Source: an uncultured Lachnospiraceae bacterium
Lineage (GTDB): Bacteria > Bacillota > Clostridia > Lachnospirales > Lachnospiraceae
Reading direction: 5' to 3'
DNA length: 64,000 nt
Assembly: GCA_910585205.1 (NCBI GenBank)
Contig: CAJUCC010000042.1
Coordinates: 1 to 64,000 of the forward strand
Within the stretch, counting starts at the first letter, position 1. Each line of letters begins with the position of its first letter. The notes beneath the pieces were generated by a model. That model was given only the letters and a program-made list of their open reading frames with translations, had not been told where the DNA came from and searched no databases. This document shows, piece after piece, positions 54,991 through 62,363 of this stretch. Made by a program: the position numbers and the translations under genes.

Positions 54991-55578
54991 ATGGGATTGA
55001 GATATTATTTGCGGGGCTTGGGGCTTGGCATTATAATAACGGCTATATTGATGATTGTTTCTTCCGGCGGGAAAAAAGCGGAAATGACCGATGCGCAGAT
55101 TATTGCCAGAGCGAAAGAACTGGGAATGGTGGACGGTGTGCTGACGGAACTGCCTGGAGAGGAACAGGCGGAGCAGGGCGATGAAGGCGCGGACGCGGAG
55201 CAGACGCCGGCAGCGGACCATGGCGGAAATGACGGCAAAGCGGTGAAAGCACAGGAGCCGGAAAACTCGGAAGAGCCATTGGACCATGGCGGGAATGACG
55301 AAGGCACTGCGGATGGCGGGGCGACGGAAAAAACGGCCGGTGAAGCGTCCGCAAACCGGACAGAAACGTTTACGGCTACGGTATCCATATATCCGGGGGA
55401 AGGTTCCTATATGGTAAGCCGGAAGCTGGCGGAACTGGGACTTGTGGAATCAGCGGATATTTATGATCGTTTTCTCTGTCAGAACGGCTATGACAAAAAG
55501 CTCTGTACGGGCAACTATGAGATCCGTTCCGGTTCAACGGCGGAAGAGATTGCCCGGATTATTACAAAGAGCCGCTAA
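54991..55578 (+). CDS. Membrane protein with MltG-like N-terminal domain
   Basis: The 195-residue protein has one membrane segment (about 8-26), a low-complexity Gly/Glu/Asp linker with two similar DHGGN units (about 75-125), then a C-terminal domain resembling the LysM-like part of MltG (VSIYPGEGSYMVSRKLAELGLVESADIY, NYEIRSGSTAEEIARIITKSR). The catalytic half of MltG is absent, so it is unlikely to cut glycan. It may bind peptidoglycan. It is the last gene before the mcp promoter. Confidence 0.75.
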   Translation: MGLRYYLRGLGLGIIITAILMIVSSGGKKAEMTDAQIIARAKELGMVDGVLTELPGEEQAEQGDEGADAEQTPAADHGGNDGKAVKAQEPENSEEPLDHGGNDEGTADGGATEKTAGEASANRTETFTATVSIYPGEGSYMVSRKLAELGLVESADIYDRFLCQNGYDKKLCTGNYEIRSGSTAEEIARIITKSR

Positions 55579-55622
55579 TCTGCGATTTTTTTGTATTTGT
55601 TCTGTTTTTTTACTGAAAAACA

Positions 55623-55650
55623 TGGAAAAATGGATGGAATCTGGTATAAT
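55623..55650 (+). promoter_or_regulatory. Promoter candidate of the mcp gene
   Basis: TGGAAA (55623-55628), 16-base spacer, TATAAT (55645-55650) with TG one base upstream (extended -10). It lies 67 bases before the start. The preceding T-rich stretch (55585-55610) has only a short GC stem. Confidence 0.5.
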
Positions 55651-55717
55651 AGCAATAAAGTACTATGGAATTGTCGGCAAGTACCAGGACAGGGGCAACG
55701 AAGAATCGAGGGTGATT

Positions 55718-57748
55718 ATGGTAGAAGAGAGCAAAACAGGAAAAACAAAAGTAACGGTAACAACGGCGGGCGGGGCGCAGGGAGCGGGATTTGTCAGTAT
55801 CGAAAAAAAGATTTCGGGAAAATTCGGACAGATGATTGTTATTTGCTGTGTGGTATTGGGAATTGTCATATCTGTCTTGAGTTATGTCTCGTCAATCGCC
55901 GCAGTTTCAAAAACAATTGATGAGACATCCGATGTTGCGGCTGCCCATGTAGCCGAAGCGGTTGAGCGTTATGCTGTCATTGCATATGAGACGGGCAGTA
56001 TCGCAAGGTTGGCCGATCCCGGGAGAGCGGTGGAGGACAAAGCCGCATTGATAGGGCAGAAAGTGGAAAATTACGGTTTTGTAAATGGCCTGTTGCTTGA
56101 CGGCAACGGTGTGGATATGCTGTCGGGGCAGGACTGTTCCAAAGAGACATATTTTAAAGAAGGCATGCAGGGAAATACATACATATCCACACCGGTATAC
56201 AATGAAGCGCTCGGAACGGCATCTTTTGTTGCGGCAGCGCCTCTGTGGGAGGGCGGAATACCCGAAACCACACCGGTTGGTGTGGTTGTGTATACCGTGA
56301 ATGGCGAATGTCTGAACGACATTATGCGTTCCATAAAGATCGGAAAAGGCGGTACGGCTTTTATGGTCAATGCCAACGGTATCACAATCGCCGATATTGA
56401 TGCGTCTTTGGCCGGTGTGGAGGATACGCTTTCCCTGGGAGAGACAAATCGTAAGCTGAAAAAGTTCAGTAATATTTGCAGAAAGATGGTGGCAGGGGAA
56501 GACGGCACCGGGACCTATTCGTACGGCGGGGTCACAAAGGTGGTTGCGTATTCACCGGTTCCCGGGTCGGAAGGGTGGAGCATCGGCGTCGCGGCCGTGC
56601 GGAATGAATTTCTGGGAATGTTTTATCTTTCGCTGGTTTTCACAGTGCTGTGCGTGGTTGCCTTTACCGTTGTCGGCATCAGAAGCGGGATCTTGTTGGG
56701 CAGGAGGGTTGTAAAACCGCTGGCGGCCGTGGAGGAGCGTCTGAAACTGTTTACGGAAGGAGATCTGCACTCGCCTTCTCCGGTACCGGATACCAATGAC
56801 GAGACGTCACAACTGATGAATTCGCTTGCGGAGATGATTGAACGCCTGAATGTCGTTGTTTCCGACATCAGTCATCATCTGTCGGAGATGTCCGACGGCA
56901 ATTTCCAACTTGTTATTGATAAGACATACCGGGGCGATTTTGCGCAGATCAGCGAATCGTTCCGCGGCATTATCGCTGCGCTGCGCGAGGCGATGCATGA
57001 TATAGACGATCATGCGGAAAATGTGCAGCGGGGAGCCGGAGACCTGTCGGGTGCGTCACAGTCGCTTGCGGAGGGCGCTACAGATCAGGCAAGTGTTATT
57101 GAAGAACTGACCGCGACCATTACCGATATTTCGGAAAAGATACAGAACAACGCAGAAAATGCGGAGCGGGCGAAAGCGACCGTGGATAGTATGAACAGTC
57201 AGATCCAGGAAAGCAATGAGCAGATGAAAGCCAATACGGAGGCTATGCAGAAGATTAAGGAGGCTTCGGACCGCATTGCAGAGATTATCAGCAGTATTGA
57301 AGATATAGCGGATCAGACGAATCTCCTGTCGCTGAATGCGTCGATTGAGGCTGCCCGGGCGGGAGAGGCCGGCAGAGGGTTTGCGGTTGTGGCGACCCAG
57401 GTAGGCATTCTGGCCGAGCAGAGTTCGGAAGCGGCCAGAAATACAAAAGCGCTGATTCAGAACGCGGTTTTGGCCGTGGAGGAAGGGACGAGACTGACCA
57501 ACGCCACAGCAGAATCCCTGTCCGCAGTTGTGGAAAATGCGAGAGCCGTAAATAAAGCGATCGGTGAGATTGCCCAGGCATCTGACAATCAGGCGGAAGC
57601 CAGTGCCCAGATTACGCTGGGGATCAATCAGATTGCCGGCGTGGTGGAGGCAAATTCGGCGGCTTCCGAAGAATGTGCCGCTTCCTCGCAGGAATTATCG
57701 ACACAGGCCGATATGCTGAAAGCGTTGGTTGACCGGTTCCGGTATTGA
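55718..57748 (+). CDS. Methyl-accepting chemotaxis protein
   Basis: From ATG 55718 (GAGGGTG upstream) the protein has 676 residues. It has a cytoplasmic N-terminus, membrane segment at about 38-60, an external Cache-type sensor (about 65-295), a second membrane segment (about 301-325), a HAMP domain (about 326-385) and the signalling domain with the conserved hairpin tip (ADQTNLLSLNASIEAARAGE then AGRGFAVVA). The ligand cannot be read from sequence. No C-terminal pentapeptide for CheR binding is seen. Methylation regions (ASVIEELTATITDI and ANSAASEECAASSQEL) are present. Confidence 0.95.
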   Translation: MVEESKTGKTKVTVTTAGGAQGAGFVSIEKKISGKFGQMIVICCVVLGIVISVLSYVSSIAAVSKTIDETSDVAAAHVAEAVERYAVIAYETGSIARLADPGRAVEDKAALIGQKVENYGFVNGLLLDGNGVDMLSGQDCSKETYFKEGMQGNTYISTPVYNEALGTASFVAAAPLWEGGIPETTPVGVVVYTVNGECLNDIMRSIKIGKGGTAFMVNANGITIADIDASLAGVEDTLSLGETNRKLKKFSNICRKMVAGEDGTGTYSYGGVTKVVAYSPVPGSEGWSIGVAAVRNEFLGMFYLSLVFTVLCVVAFTVVGIRSGILLGRRVVKPLAAVEERLKLFTEGDLHSPSPVPDTNDETSQLMNSLAEMIERLNVVVSDISHHLSEMSDGNFQLVIDKTYRGDFAQISESFRGIIAALREAMHDIDDHAENVQRGAGDLSGASQSLAEGATDQASVIEELTATITDISEKIQNNAENAERAKATVDSMNSQIQESNEQMKANTEAMQKIKEASDRIAEIISSIEDIADQTNLLSLNASIEAARAGEAGRGFAVVATQVGILAEQSSEAARNTKALIQNAVLAVEEGTRLTNATAESLSAVVENARAVNKAIGEIAQASDNQAEASAQITLGINQIAGVVEANSAASEECAASSQELSTQADMLKALVDRFRY

Positions 57749-57805
57749 GAATAACAGGATTTTATATCCTGCGGCATTACCCGTAAGGGTGTATGGCATT
57801 GCCCG

Positions 57806-57831
57806 AAAATCCCCCTTGTCAGGGGGATTTT
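57806..57831 (+). terminator. Terminator of the mcp gene
   Basis: AAAATCCCCC (57806-57815) pairs perfectly with GGGGGATTTT (57822-57831). The six-base loop is TTGTCA. The U run is short. Confidence 0.75.
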
Positions 57832-57844
57832 CCTGTGTTATAAT
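57816..57844 (+). promoter_or_regulatory. Promoter of rpsB-tsf in the terminator loop
   Basis: TTGTCA (57816-57821), 17-base spacer, TATAAT (57839-57844). The -35 box is exactly the loop of the preceding terminator. Confidence 0.7.
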
Positions 57845-57971
57845 CACCATGTTGTGTAGAAAACACGTCCGTGGATTTATCGTCGGTGCCTCTTGCAGAG
57901 CTGTTGTGTGTGCAGAGGTGGCTGATAAAGAGGAAGCGGGCGGAAGAAATTAACCAAACGGAGGTAGAAAA
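57845..57971 (+). promoter_or_regulatory. Leader of rpsB, possible S2 autoregulatory region
   Basis: The 127-base leader holds a stem-loop, CCTCTTGCA (57889-57897) pairing with TGCAGAGG (57911-57918) with one bulged T, and ends in ACGGAGGTAG before the ATG. rpsB leaders that bind S2 are known in bacteria; whether this is one is a guess from position and folding. Confidence 0.4.
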
Positions 57972-58715
57972 ATGAGCGTTATTTCTATGAAACAGTTATT
58001 GGAAGCCGGTGTGCATTTCGGACATCAGACAAGAAGATGGAATCCCAAAATGGCTCCCTATATCTTTACCGAGAGAAACGGGATCCATATTATCGACCTG
58101 CAGAAATCCGTAGGTAAAGTGGACGAAGCGTATCGGGCAGTAGCCGATATTGTGTCGCAGGGGGGTACCATCCTTTTTGTGGGAACGAAGAAACAGGCTC
58201 AGGACGCGGTAAAAGCGGAAGCGGAACGCTGCGGTATGTTCTATGTAAATGAGAGATGGCTCGGCGGTATGCTGACCAACTTTAAAACGATTCGGAGCAG
58301 AATCGACAGATTAAAAGCAATCGAACAGATGTCTCAGGACGGCACATTTGATGTACTTCCGAAAAAGGAAGTAATTAAACTGAGAAAAGAATGGGAAAAA
58401 CTGGAAAAGAATCTCGGCGGTATCAAAGAAATGACGAGAATTCCGGACTCTATTTTTGTTGTAGATCCGAAAAAGGAAAAAATCTGTGTACAGGAAGCCC
58501 ATACGCTTGGCATTACGCTGATCGGTATCGGTGATACGAACTGTGATCCGGAAGAACTGGATTATATTATTCCCGGAAACGATGATGCGATCAGAGCAGT
58601 GAAACTGATTGTATCGAAAATGGCAGATGCCGTAATCGAAGCAAATCAGGGCGAGACGGCGGAGACACAGGAAGCTCTGGAGTCCGCGGCTGCAGACGAA
58701 GAGATGGAAGCGTAA
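57972..58715 (+). CDS. rpsB: 30S ribosomal protein S2
   Basis: The 247-residue protein shows S2 signatures: MKQLLEAGVHFGHQTRRWNPKM, RNGIHIIDLQKSV, FVGTKKQAQDAV, NERWLGGMLTNFKTI and the DTNCDP site with GIGD. It is a late-assembly protein of the small subunit. GGAGGTAG lies upstream. tsf follows. The acidic tail is somewhat longer than average. Confidence 0.98.
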   Translation: MSVISMKQLLEAGVHFGHQTRRWNPKMAPYIFTERNGIHIIDLQKSVGKVDEAYRAVADIVSQGGTILFVGTKKQAQDAVKAEAERCGMFYVNERWLGGMLTNFKTIRSRIDRLKAIEQMSQDGTFDVLPKKEVIKLRKEWEKLEKNLGGIKEMTRIPDSIFVVDPKKEKICVQEAHTLGITLIGIGDTNCDPEELDYIIPGNDDAIRAVKLIVSKMADAVIEANQGETAETQEALESAAADEEMEA

Positions 58716-58748
58716 TCAGACAGAATATAGATGGAGGAAACGGACATT

Positions 58749-59684
58749 ATGGCTATTTCAGCAAGCATGGTAAAAGAACTGCGTGAAATGAGCGGCGCAG
58801 GGATGATGGATTGTAAAAAAGCGCTGACCGAGACGGACGGTGATATGGATGCAGCAGTGGAACTGCTGCGGAAAAAAGGACAGGCAAAAGCGATTACGAA
58901 GGCGAGCAGGATCGCAGCCGAAGGTCTGTGCAAGGTTGTAATAAAAGACGACAAGACGGCGGCTGTTGTGGAAGTCAATTCCGAGACAGACTTTGTGGCA
59001 AAAAATGAGGAATTCCAGAAGTTTGTTACAGCGGTTGCAGAGCAGGCTGTTGCGTCCGATGCAGCGGATATGGAAGCTTTTCTGGCGGAAAGCTGGATTG
59101 CAGACGCTTCCAAGACGGTGAAAGAGGCGCTTTTGGATAAGGTTGCCGTGATCGGCGAAAACCTCAATATCAGAAGATTTGAAAAGGTTGTGGCAGAGAA
59201 CGGCTGTGTTGTGTCCTATACGCATGGCGGCGGCAGAATCGGCGTTATCGTGGAAGCGGATACGGATGTGGTCAACGATGCGATCAAAGAGGCACTGACC
59301 AATATTGCGATGCAGATCGCAGCGCTTTCTCCGAAATATGTATCGACGGCAGATGTTTCCGAAGAGTACAAAGAGCATGAGAAAGTAATTCTGAAAGAGC
59401 AGATTGCCAATGATCCCAAGATGGCAGGTAAGCCGGATAAGGTGATTGAGGGCGCGGTTATCGGCCGTCTGAACAAAGAACTCAAGGAAGTATGCCTTCT
59501 GGAGCAGATCTATGTAAAGGCGGAGGACGGCAAACAGACCGTTTCCCAGTATGTGAGCCAGGTCGCAAAAGAGAACAGTGCGAAGTTTGCAGTGAAAAAG
59601 TTTGTACGCTTTGAAACCGGCGAGGGTCTGGAGAAGAAAGAAGAGAACTTTGCGGAGGAAGTTGCAAAGCAGATGAATGCGTAG
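58749..59684 (+). CDS. tsf: Translation elongation factor Ts
   Basis: From ATG 58749 (GGAGG upstream) the protein has 311 residues with the EF-Ts start (VKELREMSGAGMMDCKKALTE) and the TDFVAKNEEF motif that contacts EF-Tu. EF-Ts exchanges GDP for GTP on EF-Tu. Instead of pyrH-frr, which often follow, a strong terminator and an AT-rich island come next. Confidence 0.98.
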   Translation: MAISASMVKELREMSGAGMMDCKKALTETDGDMDAAVELLRKKGQAKAITKASRIAAEGLCKVVIKDDKTAAVVEVNSETDFVAKNEEFQKFVTAVAEQAVASDAADMEAFLAESWIADASKTVKEALLDKVAVIGENLNIRRFEKVVAENGCVVSYTHGGGRIGVIVEADTDVVNDAIKEALTNIAMQIAALSPKYVSTADVSEEYKEHEKVILKEQIANDPKMAGKPDKVIEGAVIGRLNKELKEVCLLEQIYVKAEDGKQTVSQYVSQVAKENSAKFAVKKFVRFETGEGLEKKEENFAEEVAKQMNA

Positions 59685-59715
59685 GGCGAAGTTTGCCTGG
59701 TTATTTTGAACGAAG

Positions 59716-59760
59716 AAACCCTTGTGAATGGTGTGGGAATGCCATTTGCAGGGGTTTTTG
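59716..59760 (+). terminator. Strong terminator of rpsB-tsf
   Basis: AAACCCTTGTGAATGG pairs with CCATTTGCAGGGGTTT over about 16 base pairs with G-T pairs, followed by a T run ending at about 59759. Confidence 0.85.
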
Positions 59761-59869
59761 GATTTATATGTCATCATTCAAAGTTAGAACGGATTACTTA
59801 TATGATGCCTCTTATTCTAAGAATATTATTACTTGACCAATACATAGTTGCAAACTGTTGTTATAAAAT

Positions 59870-60284
59870 ATGTCTGCTGAAGAAGCCGAAGAGAACGGAA
59901 AGGCTAACAGTAAGATCATAACAGAAATCTGCAAGCCGGAAAAAGAACGTGACAAGGATATACATAAACAGGATTCTGTGATCATCACATTATCCCCAAT
60001 TAATGATGCAGTATGAAAGTATGTGTCAGAGAATCCGCGAGCATTATATCAATTGAAAAGCAGAAAATTTGAAGAAGTTATGGCAGAGATTTATAACAGG
60101 CTTGGCTATAAAGTGGAACTTACCAAAGTTACTCGCGACGACGGAAAAGATATAATCCTTAGAAAATCAGATATATTAGGAGATTTTATATATTATGTAG
60201 AGTGTAAAAAGTACTCAGGAAATAAGCCTGTAAGTGTTGCATGATTATGATAAAATAGATGGGGTATTGGGACAAGTATTTTAG
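59870..60284 (+). pseudogene. Broken Mrr-like restriction endonuclease gene
   Basis: One frame runs from ATG 59870 to a TGA at 60014, then continues in the same frame to a second TGA at 60253-60255 region (after NKPVSVA). The second part contains LKSRKFEEVMAEIYNRLGY, RDDGKDIILRKSD and YYVECKKYSG, the start of an Mrr/PD-(D/E)XK catalytic domain (D and ECK). A short further piece in another frame (DYDKIDGVLGQVF, ending at 60284) follows. An intact protein would need the first TGA read through, plus a lost C-terminal half of the nuclease domain. I read it as a decayed gene. AT-rich composition suggests foreign origin. Confidence 0.65.
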
Positions 60285-60292
60285 AGGGAGAA

Positions 60293-61144
60293 GTGATTTG
60301 TCAGATGAAAGAGTACATGGATTATGTGATTAGATTTTTACCGATTGTGATTTCAATCATATCTTTACTGATTTCTCTGAAAACGCATTTTACTAGGATG
60401 AGGGAAGAAAGACCCAGTTTCAGTATTGTTCAAAACTTGTGGACAAGTTCACCGTATTACGAACTTATAAATGAGGCAGATTCAAAATTAGATGCTATTC
60501 CTAGTCCCAGTTATTATATGTTTATCGCATCAAAGGTATATTTTCAGCTTGAAACGGAACAATGTTTCTCCGTGCTTACGTTATCTCCTGTTTCTTATGA
60601 TGTGATAGATGAGCAAATAGTTTCCGGCACAACAAAGAATAGCATAGTCAAATCGAAATTACCTTCCAATTTCAGTGCTAAGAAGGGAGAACGGGAAATG
60701 ATCCGTAGTCAAACCGAACAAAAGGATGGGCTTCAAATGTTTGTAGAAACATATCCATTTCTGGTTATTATTAGCGAAGTAGAATATTCATATAAGCATA
60801 AAAAGCGTAAAGACATTTTATTGTCAACGCCTTTGGTAACCCAAAAGATGAAGGAAAGTATGGTAAAGCATATAAGAGAGTACATACATGATAATTATCA
60901 TCACGAGGTGCTTTTGCCGAATGATTCATCGAGTATATATGCGAAGACCAATACGCAGGTATTGCAGGCTTGTGATAATTTGAAAGAAAACAGCGCTTTT
61001 TTTGGCGGGAAAGAAGGAGGATATGGCTTTATTTTGAAAATGATTGGCAGAATGATGATTCCTGTGGATCCTATGGAAAATTATTATGAGAAGGATAACA
61101 AGCAGAAAAGAATTCAAAGAGGTAAGTTTAAATGGATAAAATAA
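60293..61144 (+). CDS. Unrecognised membrane-anchored protein
   Basis: The 283-residue protein has one N-terminal membrane segment (about 13-29) followed by a soluble, Lys/Glu-rich domain of about 250 residues; I recognise no family. GAGG five bases before GTG 60293 gives a weak start; ATG 60305, four codons later, is an alternative. AT-rich like its surroundings and flanked by nuclease remnants, so a horizontally acquired gene is likely, but it is intact. A defence role can only be guessed from context. The terminator at 61305 is the first after it. Confidence 0.6.
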   Translation: MICQMKEYMDYVIRFLPIVISIISLLISLKTHFTRMREERPSFSIVQNLWTSSPYYELINEADSKLDAIPSPSYYMFIASKVYFQLETEQCFSVLTLSPVSYDVIDEQIVSGTTKNSIVKSKLPSNFSAKKGEREMIRSQTEQKDGLQMFVETYPFLVIISEVEYSYKHKKRKDILLSTPLVTQKMKESMVKHIREYIHDNYHHEVLLPNDSSSIYAKTNTQVLQACDNLKENSAFFGGKEGGYGFILKMIGRMMIPVDPMENYYEKDNKQKRIQRGKFKWIK

Positions 61145-61304
61145 ATGTGACCGAATACAACGAAAATAAGCCGTTTTTCGCACTCAAATGTGTGTAAAAC
61201 CCTAAAAGATCAGGCATTTCTTGATACAAACTAAAGGGGAAAGTTCGCAAAGTAAATGAATGCACAAGTGAGATTTGCGGCGAAATTTATAGCAAAATGA
61301 AAGG
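61145..61304 (+). other. Spacer after the unknown gene, nothing recognised
   Basis: AT-rich, with stops in all plus frames and no recognisable remnant. Confidence 0.4.
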
Positions 61305-61336
61305 AATCTATGGGTAAATGCTCATAGATTTTTTTT
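61305..61336 (+). terminator. Rho-independent terminator in the island
   Basis: AATCTATG (61305-61312) pairs with CATAGATT (61323-61330) around a ten-base loop, followed by T to 61336. It would end transcripts from the unknown gene. Confidence 0.75.
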
Positions 61337-61415
61337 GGACTGTATGTATGAAAATATTGCAAGCCGGCAATAAAAAAATTCTTCATTTATCTTTATTAAA
61401 GAAGGAATTTTATCA

Positions 61416-61559
61416 TTGGAACAGGCAGGAATCCAGATTCAAACACTTGAAGATGTTATTAAAAACACGTATACGTTAGAATTTTTGAATATACCGAAAT
61501 TGAAACAATATTCGGAAGGCGATCTGGAACAAAGGACATGCAAGGGATTATCCATTTGA
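61416..61559 (+). pseudogene. Remnant resembling a DUF1016 (YhcG-type) nuclease
   Basis: A 47-codon stretch reads LEDVIKNTYTLEFLNIPK then QYSEGDLEQ, resembling the conserved linker in DUF1016/YhcG PD-(D/E)XK nucleases (a LEFL motif, then a SE-DLE motif). Nothing on either side continues it in any frame, so it is a fragment. The rest of 61337-61725 holds no convincing gene; an open frame at 61567-61755 has no recognisable features. Confidence 0.4.
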
Positions 61560-61726
61560 GCGCTTAATGCGCGACGTAAAAATCACAGAAATTTACGAGG
61601 AGATAATCGAGGTTCAGAGAATGGTTATTTCCTCATATATGGGTAGAATCAATACCGGAGTCGAACAATTCACGCAGCAAAACGCCGGGGATCTGTATAG
61701 CTCTGTCGCTTTTTCTCCAAATCCCC

Positions 61727-61752
61727 GAACCGAACGGACCCTTTGCTGCGTC
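61727..61752 (+). promoter_or_regulatory. Possible ECF-type promoter for the sigma/anti-sigma pair
   Basis: GAACC (61727-61731), 17-base spacer, CGTC (61749-61752). This resembles GAAC/CGTC promoters read by ECF sigma factors, so the gene 90 bases downstream may activate itself. Confidence 0.4.
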
Positions 61753-61793
61753 TAATAGATATAGTACCCAAGTCCGGGCGGGGAAATATAACT

Positions 61794-61821
61794 GACAGCC
61801 ACAGGGGCTACCGTGGCTGTC
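61794..61821 (+). repeat. Perfect hairpin in the ECF leader
   Basis: GACAGCCAC (61794-61802) is mirrored by GTGGCTGTC (61813-61821). No T run. It is 20 bases before the ECF start codon and could affect translation or be an operator. Confidence 0.5.
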
Positions 61822-61841
61822 GGGCTACAGGGAGAACGCAT

Positions 61842-62363
61842 ATGGATACATTACTTAAGAGAGCTAAGAGCCGCGACGGAGAGGCGTTTGTGACTTTGAT
61901 GCAGGAGAATATGAAGGGGATGTATAAAGTGGCCATCGCCATTGTCTGTAACGATGAGGATGCCGCGGATGCAATTCAGGACACCATTCTGACATGCTGG
62001 GAAAAACTGCATACTCTCAGGCGGGAAGAATATTTTAAATCCTGGCTGACAAGGATCCTGATTAATAAGTGCAATGACATCCTGCGGAAAGAACGAAAAC
62101 TTGTATATGGCGACAGTGTGACGGACATGCAGGTCGGGCAGGAATGCGACGGATTCGGAAATGTGGAGTGGCGGGAAATGCTCCGGTGCGTGGATGAGAA
62201 ATACCGTGTCGTTCTTGTTCTGTATTATGCGGAAGGTTTCAAAGTCAGAGAAATCAGCAAGATTCTGGGAGAGAGCGAGAGCGCTGTAAAACGGCGCCTG
62301 ACAGCCGCCCGCAGACAGATCGCGTTGATTTATGATCCCGAAAAAGGGAGGGAATGCAAATGA
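61842..62363 (+). CDS. ECF-type RNA polymerase sigma factor
   Basis: From ATG 61842 (GGGAG seven bases upstream) the protein has 173 residues. Region 2 (MYKVAIAIVCNDEDAADAIQDTILTCWEKL) and region 4 (VVLVLYYAEGFKVREISKILGESESAVKRRLTAARRQI) are clear; region 3 is lacking, as in ECF factors. It redirects RNA polymerase in response to envelope signals. It overlaps the anti-sigma gene by four bases (ATGA). An extended reading from 61743 starts inside the promoter-like sequence and is rejected. Confidence 0.93.
   Translation: MDTLLKRAKSRDGEAFVTLMQENMKGMYKVAIAIVCNDEDAADAIQDTILTCWEKLHTLRREEYFKSWLTRILINKCNDILRKERKLVYGDSVTDMQVGQECDGFGNVEWREMLRCVDEKYRVVLVLYYAEGFKVREISKILGESESAVKRRLTAARRQIALIYDPEKGRECK

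Noticed and set aside
55655..55682. Sigma-D-type promoter before mcp (TAAAGTAC then GTCGGCAA)
   Set aside because: Spacing is two bases short and the -10 half matches about five of eight; the sigma-A-type box at 55623-55650 is better.
57729..57953. Small plus-strand frame across the mcp terminator and rpsB promoter
   Set aside because: It spans a terminator and promoter and overlaps the mcp end; no coding signal.
59706..59921. Small plus-strand frame after tsf
   Set aside because: Starts within the tsf terminator and has no recognisable product.
61650..61685. tRNA-like T-arm on the minus strand (GTTCGACTCC)
   Set aside because: No acceptor stem, anticodon arm or CCA end could be found around it.
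61567..61755. Short plus-strand frame in the island
   Set aside because: 62 codons, no ribosome binding site, no family, and it overlaps the ECF promoter candidate.
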